From positions 1 to 64,000 of the forward strand of contig CAZSYU010000014.1 in NCBI GenBank assembly GCA_964611345.1: 64,000 nt of DNA, in the 5' to 3' direction. This DNA comes from JALZVT01 sp964611345. GTDB lineage: Bacteria; Pseudomonadota; Gammaproteobacteria; Pseudomonadales; Azotimanducaceae. Every line of letters starts with the position of its first letter. Position 1 is the first letter of the stretch. Position numbers and translations under genes: made by a program. The notes under the pieces were generated by a model that worked only from the letters and a program-made list of their open reading frames with translations, did no database searches and was not told the origin of the DNA. Positions 26,878-35,307 of this stretch are shown here, in pieces.

Positions 26878-27692
26878 GACGTTGGCACGCCCAGGGTTTC
26901 CGCAAGGATATCCGCAGGCATGTAACCCGGCAGCAACTGACCCGAAGAGGTGACGATGGCCGGGGTGCCGGTGACACCCACTTGCTGTCCGAGCTCGTAC
27001 TGCTCGGCAACAGGATTAACACAGGTTTTAGCGGCAATGGCTTTGCCCGCCTTGGCCGCAGTCAGTGCCGTACCACGATCGTCGGCACACCATGCCGAAA
27101 CAATGGTGTTGTAAGACTGCGAGCCAATGCCAGCCCTTGGGTACGCGAGGTACCGGACTTCAATACCCAACTCGTTGAGACGCGGAACTTCCCCATGGAG
27201 TTTGCGGCAGTACCCGCAATCCACATCGGTAAACACATTCACCACGGCCTTGGTGGCACCCGCCGGCTTAAATACCCAGGCGTCGTCAGCAACCACATCA
27301 GCCAGCAGTTCGGCTCGTACGGTTTCGCGCTTGGCTTCGGCGAGATTTACCAGGTCAGTGTCGCCAATGGAATACAGATCGCCGGCAATCATAAATTTGC
27401 CATCCGCAGTGCCATAGAGAATCGCGCCACCATCCAGTTCGATGGCATAGATCCCAGGCGCCTCGGAAGGCGACACCGCATTGATTGGAATGTCAGGCCG
27501 CACCCGCTTTAGCCGGCGTAATAACAGAACACCGGGGTCAGTCGCATCGGCGGTCGCCTCTGCGGCAACAACCAGGGGTGCGGCAGATTCGGCCTGCACA
27601 GTCTCGCCGGGCATATTCAGCAAGCCGAGTGCAGCAGCAGCGACGGCTCCGGCGAGAAAGACACCGAGCAGAGTAAGTTTGGTTGAGGTCAC
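26874..27692 (-). CDS. dsbC: Thiol:disulfide interchange protein DsbC
   Basis: Periplasmic disulfide isomerase. 272 aa: a membrane-like export signal (about residues 4-25), a DsbC/G dimerisation domain (FMIAGDLYSIGDTDLVNL) and a thioredoxin domain with the active site CGYC (TDVDCGYCRKLH) and the cis-Pro loop VTGTPAIV. Between xerD and hom, as in Pseudomonas. The signal lacks an obvious cleavage box, so it may be membrane-anchored. Confidence 0.92.
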   Translation of the reverse strand: MTSTKLTLLGVFLAGAVAAAALGLLNMPGETVQAESAAPLVVAAEATADATDPGVLLLRRLKRVRPDIPINAVSPSEAPGIYAIELDGGAILYGTADGKFMIAGDLYSIGDTDLVNLAEAKRETVRAELLADVVADDAWVFKPAGATKAVVNVFTDVDCGYCRKLHGEVPRLNELGIEVRYLAYPRAGIGSQSYNTIVSAWCADDRGTALTAAKAGKAIAAKTCVNPVAEQYELGQQVGVTGTPAIVTSSGQLLPGYMPADILAETLGVPTS

Positions 27693-27799
27693 GCGTGGGT
27701 GCTCCTTTTTGATCTAAGCTTGGGATTAACGGTCGGACAAGACCATTCTAACCAGAATAGACCCTTAGTTATGCCAAGCGTTCCGCATCAGCCCACGGA

Positions 27800-28750
27800 T
27801 TACCCTCTGGGGTGGTGCTCTTTGTGCATTGATTTTAGTCGAGCTTTTGCAACATGCGTGTAAATTTGTGTCGTCGACAGATCGGCATGCCCTAGCATCA
27901 TTTGCACAGCGCGCAAATCGGCGCCGTGATTTAACAGGTGCGTCGCGAAGGCATGCCGCAAGGTATGGGGTGAAATACTGGTGGATATGCCCGCTATGGC
28001 CGCATAGCGCTTGATCGCATGCCAGAACGTCTGGCGCGTCATCGCGCGCTTTCGATTACTGGGAAACAGGGCGGCGCTCCGTGCCTCCGGGTCGAGCAGC
28101 GGCAACGCCTCCCGCTCGTAGCGGTCGAGCCAGTCAAGCGCCACGCCACCCACCGGTACCAGTCGCTCTTTGCCACCCTTGCCCATAACCCGCACAGCGC
28201 CCTGACGCTTGTTGAGCGCGCCACTGGTAAGACTCACGAGCTCAGTGATGCGCAATCCGGTGGCATACAGCAGCTCGAGCATCGCCCGATCGCGCATGCC
28301 CATTGGCTTATCGAGGTCTGGGGCCGCCAGCAGCCGTTCGACATCCTGCTCAGTCATGGTCTTTGGTAGACCCCGGGCGAGCTTGGGCTGGGTCAGGGAC
28401 GCACTGGGATCAACGCTGATGCGGCCCTTGGCCAGCGCTTGGCGATAAAAACCACGAATGCACGACAGTGCGCGCGCAGCCGAGCGGGTGGCATAGCCGG
28501 TGGCAAAGCGGTCACCCAAATAGGCAAATAATTGTCCGGAATCGGCCTGCAGCAGGGGTGTGGGCGCGAGGAACCGGGCCAGCGCGGCCAGGTCACGGCG
28601 ATAGGCCGCGAGGGTGTTATCGCTGAGCCCCTTGGCCAACCACACCTCATCCAGGTAGGCGGCGATCGCCGGGTCCGTTGCCTCCCGGGCTTGGACTTTA
28701 GCTGAGGCATCTTGACTGGCTGACACCGCGTCGGTGGTAGATTCTGTCAT
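27800..28750 (-). CDS. xerD: Site-specific tyrosine recombinase XerD
   Basis: With XerC resolves chromosome dimers at dif. 316 aa. The N-terminal SAM-like domain contains YLDEVWLAKGLSDNTLAAYRR (shown in part). The catalytic set is Arg in YATGLRITELVSL, Lys in GKGGKERLVPV, HTLRHAFATHLLNHGADL, LGHADLSTTQIYTHV with the nucleophilic Tyr. It is about 18 residues longer than E. coli XerD at the N terminus. XerD is preferred over XerC on position next to dsbC. Confidence 0.93.
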   Translation of the reverse strand: MTESTTDAVSASQDASAKVQAREATDPAIAAYLDEVWLAKGLSDNTLAAYRRDLAALARFLAPTPLLQADSGQLFAYLGDRFATGYATRSAARALSCIRGFYRQALAKGRISVDPSASLTQPKLARGLPKTMTEQDVERLLAAPDLDKPMGMRDRAMLELLYATGLRITELVSLTSGALNKRQGAVRVMGKGGKERLVPVGGVALDWLDRYEREALPLLDPEARSAALFPSNRKRAMTRQTFWHAIKRYAAIAGISTSISPHTLRHAFATHLLNHGADLRAVQMMLGHADLSTTQIYTHVAKARLKSMHKEHHPRG

Positions 28751-29030
28751 TCACTAAGCGTATCAGCAGCGCCACAAAGATGGCGGACGGCCAGGGCCAC
28801 AGAACCCAATGCGCCAATTTCGGCCGAATCAGACAGAAATCCGCCACAATAGTGCCCCTGGGTGACCAGTTGTGACATGCCTCTCTGCCCCTTGGGCCAA
28901 TAACGCCAAAAGGTGACCAAAAGCGGCGGTAACGATGCGCCACTTTTCTTGCGGCTGCTTGTCAGAAATTCGTCAGAATTATCCCCTAAACTCTTGTTTT
29001 ATAAGTTTTTTAATTGAGAACAAGCAAAGT
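28751..29030. other. Gene-free region upstream of the sRNA candidate
   Basis: No convincing protein gene on either strand; the short frames here are unlike any family I know and lack ribosome sites. It contains the xerD 5' region and two copies of ggtgacca at 28861-28868 and 28912-28919, about 190 and 140 bp upstream of the predicted RNA start, possible enhancer sites. Confidence 0.6.
28861..28919. promoter_or_regulatory. Paired GGTGACCA elements, possible enhancer-binding sites
   Basis: ggtgacca at 28861-28868 and again at 28912-28919, each a GGTNACC palindrome, with 51-bp spacing (about five helical turns). Their distance from the sigma-54 promoter suits an activator of the NtrC class. Which protein would bind is unknown. 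Confidence 0.4.
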
Positions 29031-29046
29031 TGGCACGGGGCATGCA
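29031..29046 (+). promoter_or_regulatory. Sigma-54 (-24/-12) promoter
   Basis: TGGCACGGGGCATGCA matches the consensus TGGCACG-N4-TTGCA at every defined position but one, with GG and GC at the required 10-bp separation. Predicted transcription start near 29057, which coincides with the first base of a stem-loop. No protein-coding frame follows. Confidence 0.75.
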
Positions 29047-29056
29047 TTAACTTGGG

Positions 29057-29207
29057 CAGGTTAAACGGAAGTATCAGCTGTCCCCGCTGTTCGTTACAAC
29101 CTGACCGGGCGTCGTCTCTCTCCACGACAATCGGTACACACCAGCTTGCCGGGCGGGTTCTCCCCTCCCCCTTGGTCCCCAACCCCTCGGCAGGCTGGTA
29201 ATTTTTT
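29057..29207 (+). ncRNA. Candidate sigma-54-dependent small RNA (~150 nt)
   Basis: Defined by the sigma-54 promoter 5' and an intrinsic terminator 3'; there is no ATG in between. Predicted folds: a 5' arm pairing CAGGTT (29057-29062) with AACCTG (29098-29103), AACG (29064-29067) with CGTT (29092-29095) and CAGC (29075-29078) with GCTG (29086-29089), loop TGTCCCC; a second hairpin GTCGT/ACGAC (29111-29128) with loop CTCTCTCC; then the terminator with a CTCCCCTCCCCC-containing loop. The C/U-rich loops could pair with Shine-Dalgarno sequences. No known RNA family recognised. Confidence 0.6.
29140..29207 (+). terminator. Rho-independent terminator of the sRNA candidate
   Basis: A 12-bp stem, ACCAGCTTGCCG (29140-29151) with CGGCAGGCTGGT (29188-29199), one G-T wobble, then AATTTTTT. 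The long loop is rich in C. The T-tract is only on the plus strand. Confidence 0.8.
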
Positions 29208-29276
29208 CTTCCCTGCGAAACCCTTACACAGCGCTCCAGAGCATTTCATCGTCAGCTCACGGCGTAAATCCGAGGC

Positions 29277-29310
29277 AAAAAAACGCCCAACCTCCAGCGA
29301 GCTCGGGCGT
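29277..29310 (-). terminator. Rho-independent terminator of the rplS operon
   Basis: On the minus strand ACGCCC (29305-29310) pairs with GGGCGT (29283-29288), followed by a run of seven T. It ends the rpsP-rimM-trmD-rplS transcript about 45 bp after the rplS stop and faces the sRNA terminator. Confidence 0.85.
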
Positions 29311-29353
29311 GATGTTCGATTGACCAGGCAACCGTCGATTGCCCTGACTAATG

Positions 29354-29704
29354 TCAGACCTTTTCTTTGATTCTCGCCGCCCGACCGGACAGTTCTCGCA
29401 GGTAGTACAGCTTTGCCTGCCGCACCGCACCGCGCCGCTTAACTTCAATTTCTGCGACCTGCTTGCTGTGCGTCTGGAACGTACGTTCAACACCAACGCC
29501 GTGGGAGATTTTGCGCACGGTGAACGCTGAGTTGATGCCGCGATTGCGCTTGCCAATCACCACACCCTCAAACGCCTGCAACCGCTCTCGATTGCCTTCA
29601 ACCACGCGTACTTGCACCACAACCGTATCGCCAGGGCCAAATTCGGGAGTGTCAGCGCGCAGCTGCTCGTTCTCGAGCTGCTGGATAATTTTGTTGCTGC
29701 TCAT
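29354..29704 (-). CDS. rplS: 50S ribosomal protein L19
   Basis: Structural protein at the 30S-50S interface. The ATG at 29704 (MSSNKIIQQLENEQ) has GGTGA 6 nt upstream and gives 116 aa; a GTG at 29713 is less likely. Conserved segments: FGPGDTVVVQVRVVEGNRER, QAFEGVVIGKRNRG, GVGVERTFQTHS, VKRRGAVRQAKLYYLREL. Last gene of the rpsP-rimM-trmD-rplS operon. Confidence 0.97.
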   Translation of the reverse strand: MSSNKIIQQLENEQLRADTPEFGPGDTVVVQVRVVEGNRERLQAFEGVVIGKRNRGINSAFTVRKISHGVGVERTFQTHSKQVAEIEVKRRGAVRQAKLYYLRELSGRAARIKEKV

Positions 29705-29766
29705 CGGTTTCACCGCTGGAAATTAAGGCGCGAATTGTACATGGGAATAGCCCCTGCGCAAACCGC

Positions 29767-30552
29767 CTAGTCGGTGGAGGGCTCAGTGAAAAGCTCCGCT
29801 AACAGCTCACGATCAAGCGCGGTCAGCGGCCGCCGCAGCAGTAGCTCCGGGCGCCGTTCGAAGGTGCGTTGCAAGGCCAGTTTGCGCCTATAGCGAGTGA
29901 TCGCCGCGTGATCACCGCTGCGTAACACGGCCGGTACCGCTCGACCATCGGCGGTCGCTTCGGGACGAGTGTACTGCGGCCCCTCAAGCACGCCGTCAGC
30001 GAAGCTATCGGAACCCGCCGACTCAGCATTGCCGAGAGTACCGGGTAACCAACGCGACACAGCGTCCAGGATAACCTGGACGGCCAGCTCTCCACCGGTC
30101 AGCACGAAGTCCCCTAAACTAATTTCCAGATCAGCCTGCGCAACCACCCGCTCATCAATGCCTTCATAGCGGCCACAGATAAATATCAATGCCGGTTCAC
30201 AGGCGAGTTGTTGCACCAGCGCCTGCGTAAGCACCTCACCTTGCGGTGAAGGCACCACAAGCAGTGGTTTTTGCTCCGGCACAACCACCCCGGCACGGCG
30301 GCGGGCTGCGTTGACTGCGGCCTCCAACGGCTGAGGTTGCATGACCATACCCGGTCCCCCACCGTAGGGTTTGTCGTCGACCTGGCCGTGTTTGCGCTCG
30401 GTAAAGTCGCGCGGATTGAAGTACTCACAGGACAGGCCGTCTGCAAACGCACGCCGCGCAACCCCGTGTTCTGTTACGCCAGCAAACAACTCTGGCAACA
30501 GGGTAACGACGCCGACCCAGTGTTCGTTGTGTTGGCGGGCAGCGTCAGTCAT
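29767..30552 (-). CDS. trmD: tRNA (guanine-37-N1)-methyltransferase TrmD
   Basis: Makes m1G37 in tRNAs, guarding the reading frame. 261 aa with the SPOUT-fold knot motifs KPYGGGPGMVMQ, FICGRYEGIDERVV and SLGDFVLTGGELAVQVILDA (in part). Its 5' end overlaps rimM by 8 bp; rplS follows after about 60 bp. Confidence 0.96.
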   Translation of the reverse strand: MTDAARQHNEHWVGVVTLLPELFAGVTEHGVARRAFADGLSCEYFNPRDFTERKHGQVDDKPYGGGPGMVMQPQPLEAAVNAARRRAGVVVPEQKPLLVVPSPQGEVLTQALVQQLACEPALIFICGRYEGIDERVVAQADLEISLGDFVLTGGELAVQVILDAVSRWLPGTLGNAESAGSDSFADGVLEGPQYTRPEATADGRAVPAVLRSGDHAAITRYRRKLALQRTFERRPELLLRRPLTALDRELLAELFTEPSTD

Positions 30553-31108
30553 TCCAGGACGCGTCCCAATCCACAGTTAAGGTGTCTGGCGTGACGGCTA
30601 CAACGTAAGCCTCCACAAACGGAATAAGCAACTCGCTCTGCCCAGGCTCGCCGCGGCGCACCCGCAGCACGTGGTGTACTCCGGTTTCGAGCAAGCCAGC
30701 AACCGTACCAAGCAATTCATCGTTAAGGGTGATCACTTGCGTACCAATCAAATCGCGCCAGTAATGCTCTTGTTCCGGCAATTCAGGCAACTGCGAGCGG
30801 GGTACGCCAATCTCCATACCGCGAAGCGTTGCCACGTCTTCCCGCTCTGTGTAACCCGTGACGCTTGCCAGAAAGTGGTCCTGATGAGTTCGCAACCCCG
30901 TGAACTCAAGACTCTGCCACGCTTCGTCACTAACCCGTGTGCGGCGATTGGCCTGCTTGCCGATCGGACGTCGGCGACATAGCCAGGGCTGGTAGCTCAG
31001 GAGGTTATCGACAGGGGTTGTATAAGAGTGCAGGTGCAACTCGCCGCGCACACCATGTGGTGCGCCAAGGCGGCCAACCACAATCACTTCATCAGGATCG
31101 GTAGCCAT
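30545..31108 (-). CDS. rimM: Ribosome maturation factor RimM
   Basis: Assists maturation of the 30S head and binds S19. 187 aa with N-terminal VVGRLGAPHGVRGELHLHSY and a PRC-barrel C-terminal domain (HYWRDLIGTQVITLNDELLG, LIPFVEAYVVAV). Sits between rpsP and trmD in the universal order. About 90 bp separate it from rpsP. Confidence 0.95.
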   Translation of the reverse strand: MATDPDEVIVVGRLGAPHGVRGELHLHSYTTPVDNLLSYQPWLCRRRPIGKQANRRTRVSDEAWQSLEFTGLRTHQDHFLASVTGYTEREDVATLRGMEIGVPRSQLPELPEQEHYWRDLIGTQVITLNDELLGTVAGLLETGVHHVLRVRRGEPGQSELLIPFVEAYVVAVTPDTLTVDWDASWND

Positions 31109-31199
31109 GCTTTCAAGCGCTCATGCAGGCGCTGTTGCGAACTCTTAAGCAGGCAGACGGGTGGGTTGGAGAAGTACGGGCGCACCTCTCCATGCGCAG

Positions 31200-31478
31200 T
31201 TACTCTGCGGCGACGGCTTCGGCTGGTGTTGCAGCGTTAGCGCGTGCTTTGGTGATCAACTTCTTCACTTTGTCGGTGGGTTGGGCACCTACACCAATCC
31301 AGTGGTCAACGCGGTCCAGGTCCAGCCGCAAGCCTTCCGCAGCCCCTTTCGCGACGGGGTTGAAAAAACCAAGCCGCTCGATGAAACGACCATCGCGCTT
31401 CGCCGCACGATCTGCAACCGTGATGTGATAGAACGGGTTCTTCTTGGCGCCTGATCGGGATAAGCGAATGATTACCAT
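31200..31478 (-). CDS. rpsP: 30S ribosomal protein S16
   Basis: Small-subunit assembly protein, 92 aa, with the typical start MVIIRLSRSGAKKNPFYHI and segment RFIERLGFFNPVAKG. First gene of the rpsP-rimM-trmD-rplS operon; a sigma-70-like promoter lies about 70-95 bp upstream. Confidence 0.97.
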   Translation of the reverse strand: MVIIRLSRSGAKKNPFYHITVADRAAKRDGRFIERLGFFNPVAKGAAEGLRLDLDRVDHWIGVGAQPTDKVKKLITKARANAATPAEAVAAE

Positions 31479-31546
31479 GTAGTTTTTGGCTCTTGATTAG
31501 GCCCTGCAGGTGGGTCTGCAGAAGGCACTGGTTTAGCGAGCGCGAC

Positions 31547-31574
31547 ATTGTATAGGAAAGGCTGACCCACGCAA
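31547..31574 (-). promoter_or_regulatory. Predicted sigma-70 promoter of the rpsP operon
   Basis: On the minus strand TTGCGT (31569-31574), 16-bp spacer, TACAAT (31547-31552). It lies between the ffh stop and rpsP, leaving a leader of roughly 60 nt that contains a CTGCAG/CTGCAG inverted repeat. Confidence 0.55.
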
Positions 31575-31614
31575 GCCAAGGGCCCCCAGGCCAGTACCAG
31601 CAACAGTGCCGACC

Positions 31615-32988
31615 CTAGCGCCGCCGGGGTGGAAAGGCGCCGCCCTGACCCATCTGGCCTTGAATGCCCCGCATCATATTGGCCATGCCGCCCTTTTTCT
31701 TCATCTTCTGCATCATCTTCTGCATCTGCTTATGCTGTTTTAGCAGTCGGTTGATGTCTGGCACCTGGGTACCGCTGCCGGCGGCAATACGGCGTTTGCG
31801 GGAGCCATTCAGCAAGTCGGGGTAACGCCGCTCACGCACCGTCATGGATGAGATGATCGCTTCCATCTTTTTGAACATACCGTCATCAAGCTGATCCCGC
31901 GCGGCGGCCGGAATATTGTTCATGCCGGGCATTTTTTCGAGCATGCTCGTAACCCCGCCCATGTTGGCCATTTGCTGGAGCTGATCGCGAAAGTCCTCCA
32001 GATCAAATTTTTTGCCTTTGGCGATTTTACTGGCGAGCCTTTTCGCTTTCTTTTTGTCGACCTTGCGCTCGGCTTCCTCGATGAGCGACAGCACATCGCC
32101 CATACCCAGAATGCGGGACGCAACCCGATCAGGATGAAACGGCTCAAGCGCGTCGGTTTTTTCACCCACGCCCAGAAACTTGATGGGCTTGTTGGTAATG
32201 GCTTTCACAGATAACGCCGCACCACCACGCGCATCACCATCCGTCTTCGCCAGGACGACACCGGTCAGCATCAGGGCATCATTAAATGCCTTCGCTGTGT
32301 TCGCCGCGTCTTGCCCGGTCATGGCATCAACCACAAACAAGGTTTCAGCAGGCGTCAATTGCATTTGCAGCGCTTTGATTTCCTGCATCATCGACTCATC
32401 AACCGCGGTGCGACCTGCGGTGTCGACAATGAGTACGTCGTCAAATTGCTGACTGGCATCCTTTACCGCACGCTCGGCGATCTTCAGTGGCGCTTCCATG
32501 GCGGTACTGGAAATAAAGCGCGCCCCCACTTCCCCTGCCAGGGTCTGGAGTTGCTCGATCGCAGCCGGGCGGTAAACATCCGCACTAACCACAGCCACCT
32601 TTTTCTTTTCGATCTCGCGCAGATAGCGGGCAAGCTTTGCCACCGTGGTGGTCTTACCCGCGCCCTGCAAACCGGCCATCAATATGACAACCGGGGGTTT
32701 GGCCGCCAGATTCAGCGGTTCATGGGTGCCCATGAGCGCAACCAGCTCGGCATGGACAATTTTTACAAACTGTTCCCCTGGATTGAGCGCCGTGCTGACG
32801 GTGGTGCCAATGCTGGCAACCTTCACCCGTTCGACAAACTCCTTTACAACCCCAAGGGCGACGTCGGCCTCGAGCAGGGCCATGCGGACCTCGCGCAGGG
32901 TGCCGGCAATGTTGTCTTCGCTGAGCTTGGCTTTGCCCTGAATCCCCCGCAGGGTGTGGGTCAAACGATCACTGAGGTTTTCGAACAT
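31615..32988 (-). CDS. ffh: Signal recognition particle protein Ffh
   Basis: GTPase of the SRP that with 4.5S RNA targets nascent membrane proteins to FtsY/SecYEG. 457 aa from the ATG at 32988 (MFENLSDRL); the longer frame to 33081 runs into the divergent promoter region. NG domain: GLQGAGKTTTVAKLA, DTAGRTAVDE, TKTDGDARGG. The methionine-rich M domain ends in QMQKMMQKMKKKGGMANMM. Divergent from the ccsA-like gene. Confidence 0.96.
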   Translation of the reverse strand: MFENLSDRLTHTLRGIQGKAKLSEDNIAGTLREVRMALLEADVALGVVKEFVERVKVASIGTTVSTALNPGEQFVKIVHAELVALMGTHEPLNLAAKPPVVILMAGLQGAGKTTTVAKLARYLREIEKKKVAVVSADVYRPAAIEQLQTLAGEVGARFISSTAMEAPLKIAERAVKDASQQFDDVLIVDTAGRTAVDESMMQEIKALQMQLTPAETLFVVDAMTGQDAANTAKAFNDALMLTGVVLAKTDGDARGGAALSVKAITNKPIKFLGVGEKTDALEPFHPDRVASRILGMGDVLSLIEEAERKVDKKKAKRLASKIAKGKKFDLEDFRDQLQQMANMGGVTSMLEKMPGMNNIPAAARDQLDDGMFKKMEAIISSMTVRERRYPDLLNGSRKRRIAAGSGTQVPDINRLLKQHKQMQKMMQKMKKKGGMANMMRGIQGQMGQGGAFPPRRR

Positions 32989-33176
32989 GGCATATTGCAG
33001 ATGGCGATAGTCGGCGGCGAGTATAACCGAGGAATCTGTGCCAAACTCCGCTAAATGACCACAGCCCCAAAGCCTATTCATTGCCTGCTAACCGCCCGCG
33101 GCTCGCTAATCGCCCCACCGAGAGCAGCGCAAAGAACCGCAGCAAGAGCAGCCGCCAGAGCAAGCCAACAAACACC

Positions 33177-33974
33177 ATGAATCCAGCCTATCCTGGCATC
33201 GCAGCGGCCTTGTTTTATATCGTCGGCGCCGTTATCCATGTGCGCGACTACCGCGCCCGCCGCGCCCAGGATGCCCAGCGCCTGATCTGGATCGCGCTGC
33301 CCGCCCTGCTGCTGCACGGGCTAACGGCCTGGCTGCTGGTGCGTGCCCCGGAGGGCTTTAACCTCGGCCTGTACAGCGCCGCGTGCCTCACAACCTTTAT
33401 TCTCGCCGCAATCGTGTTGGCTGCCTCGGTGCGCCAGCCTCTGCACAACCTGTTTCTGTTTGTGTTCCCACTTTGTGCGATCAGTGTCCTGGCGGGCGTG
33501 AGCCTGTCCTCCTCGTTCGAACCAATTACCAACCTCTCAAGCGAGCTGGTGGTGCACATCGCTCTGTCTGTGTTGGCCTACACCGTGCTGTTGCTGGCCG
33601 CCTGCCAGTCGCTGGTCATGCGTTTGCAGGAGAACGCGTTGCGCGACAAGCGCGACATCTCCGTGCTGCGCATGCTGCCGCCCCTGCAGACCATGGAGAC
33701 CATGCTGTTCCAGTGGTTACTCTGTGGCGTACTGTTGCTTACCCTCGCCATCGCCAGCGGTTTTGCCTTTCTCGACAACATGTTTGGTCAGCCGGTCCAT
33801 CACACGGTGCTGTCCATTGCATCCTGGGCCGCCTTTACCACACTGTTGGTGGGTCGAGCCCGCTTCGGTTGGCGCGGCGCCACCGCTACCCGCTGGACGC
33901 TTGCAGGCTTTGCCCTGCTGTTGCTTGGTTATCTGGGCTCAAAGTTTGTTGTGGAGGTGCTGCTGCAGCGATGA
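33177..33974 (+). CDS. Cytochrome c assembly (CcsA/YpjD) family membrane protein
   Basis: Polytopic inner-membrane protein (265 aa, about eight hydrophobic segments) of the family that includes CcsA/CcmC-like haem proteins and is encoded next to ffh in many gammaproteobacteria. The ATG at 33177 (MNPAYPGIAA) starts directly at the first membrane segment; the frame is open to 33081, but that part is hydrophilic and lies in the ffh promoter region. Conserved-looking His residues occur (VVHIALSVLAYT, GQPVHHTVLS). Specific role is unproven. Its TGA overlaps the next ATG. Confidence 0.82.
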   Translation: MNPAYPGIAAALFYIVGAVIHVRDYRARRAQDAQRLIWIALPALLLHGLTAWLLVRAPEGFNLGLYSAACLTTFILAAIVLAASVRQPLHNLFLFVFPLCAISVLAGVSLSSSFEPITNLSSELVVHIALSVLAYTVLLLAACQSLVMRLQENALRDKRDISVLRMLPPLQTMETMLFQWLLCGVLLLTLAIASGFAFLDNMFGQPVHHTVLSIASWAAFTTLLVGRARFGWRGATATRWTLAGFALLLLGYLGSKFVVEVLLQR

Positions 33975-35278
33975 GTTCGTCTGAGGTGTCACTGTCCCTG
34001 ATGCTGCTTGGCATGCTAATCATGCTGCTCTTGTCGGCATACTTTTCCAGCTCCGAAACCGCAATGATGGCCGTGAATCGCTATCGCCTGCGGCATTTGG
34101 TCAGCAAACGTCATCCCGGTGCCAGACGCACCAACAGTTTGCTGCGTCGCCCCGATCGGCTCTTGAGTGTCATTCTCATTGGTAACAACCTCGTCAACTT
34201 CTCAGCCGCCACACTTGCCACCGTGATTGGCCTGCGCTTACTGGGTGATGTTGGCGTTGCTGTCGCACCGATCGTGTTAACCCTGATCTTCCTGATCTTC
34301 GCAGAGGTCGCCCCAAAAACCATCGCGGCTCAGCACCCGGAGCGCATCGCCTTTCCATCCAGTCTTGTTTTGAAACCTTTGTTAAAGGTGCTCTACCCCG
34401 TGGTCTGGTTCGTGAATACCTTCGCCAACCTGCTGGTCAAGCCGTTTGCGCCGGAACCAGGCACACCAAGCGCGGACCACCTTTCACAGGATGAAATGCG
34501 CACCCTCGTAAACGAGAACGTGGCACTACCCAGTCGCCGCCAGAGCATGTTGCTCAACGTGCTTGATCTCGAGAAGGTCAACGTCAACGACATCATGATT
34601 CCGCGCGGGGAAGTGATAGGCATCGACCTCGACAACCCCATCGAGGAGATTCTCTCGCTTATGGCCAGCAGCGAACACACCCGACTGCCGGTGTATCGGG
34701 ACAACATCAACAACATTGTCGGCATCATGCATCTGCGCCGCGCCGTGCGCCTGCTCAAGCTCAGAGAGGCGGTCACCGTCGAAGATGTCGAAGCGCAAAC
34801 TCGGGAACCCTACTTTGTGCCTGAGGCAACCCCACTCAACACGCAGCTGGTTAACTTCCAGAAAGAGAAGCGGCGCATTGCGCTGGTGGTTGATGAATAT
34901 GGCGAAGTTCAGGGCATTGTGACTCTCGAAGACATCCTGGAAGAAATTGTGGGTGAATTCACAACCGACTTCGCCGGCAACATCAACGAGATCAGCGCAT
35001 TGTCTGATGGCAGCTACCGCATCGATGGCATGACTGTGCTGCGCGACATCAATCGCGCGCTAAACTGGGAGCTGCCCACGGAGGGCCCACGCACGCTAAA
35101 CGGTCTGATCACCGAACGCCTGGGGGTCATACCGGAAGCCAACGTGTGCCTGCTCATCGACAATTATCGCGTCGAAACCCTCGCCATTAGCGACAACAGA
35201 GTCGCAGACGCGCGCGTGGAACAGCTCGCACTTCCAAGCAGCAGCGAAGAAGATGAAGACGACGAGGACAACGACTAA
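33971..35278 (+). CDS. HlyC/CorC (CNNM) family transporter with CBS domains
   Basis: Inner-membrane protein of the CorC/CNNM family, linked to Mg2+/Co2+ efflux. 435 aa from the ATG at 33971 (ATGA overlap with the upstream stop). DUF21/CNNM membrane domain with about four helices (YFSSSETAMMAVNRYRLRHL, LIFAEVAPKTIAA), then a CBS pair (DIMIPRGEVIGID, EHTRLPVYRD, VVDEYGEVQGIVTLEDILEE in part) and the C-terminal CorC_HlyC domain. An acidic tail ends the protein. The frame upstream of 33971 is a shadow of the ccsA-like gene. Confidence 0.9.
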   Translation: MSSSEVSLSLMLLGMLIMLLLSAYFSSSETAMMAVNRYRLRHLVSKRHPGARRTNSLLRRPDRLLSVILIGNNLVNFSAATLATVIGLRLLGDVGVAVAPIVLTLIFLIFAEVAPKTIAAQHPERIAFPSSLVLKPLLKVLYPVVWFVNTFANLLVKPFAPEPGTPSADHLSQDEMRTLVNENVALPSRRQSMLLNVLDLEKVNVNDIMIPRGEVIGIDLDNPIEEILSLMASSEHTRLPVYRDNINNIVGIMHLRRAVRLLKLREAVTVEDVEAQTREPYFVPEATPLNTQLVNFQKEKRRIALVVDEYGEVQGIVTLEDILEEIVGEFTTDFAGNINEISALSDGSYRIDGMTVLRDINRALNWELPTEGPRTLNGLITERLGVIPEANVCLLIDNYRVETLAISDNRVADARVEQLALPSSSEEDEDDEDND

Positions 35279-35307
35279 ATAAAGCTTGTTAGCTGCGCTC
35301 TTTATGG

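Noticed and set aside
28935..29201. 88-codon plus-strand frame over the sRNA candidate
   Set aside because: Begins upstream of the sigma-54 promoter, so it would not be fully transcribed, and ends inside the terminator stem.
31670..31735. Apparent 12-bp tandem duplication at the 3' end of ffh
   Set aside because: The repeated Met-Gln-Lys motif belongs to the conserved M domain of Ffh, so it is not evidence for the duplication process.
33383..33970. Long frame extending the CorC-like gene upstream by about 196 codons
   Set aside because: It runs within the ccsA-like gene in another frame. The ATGA junction at 33971 and the family N terminus fix the true start.
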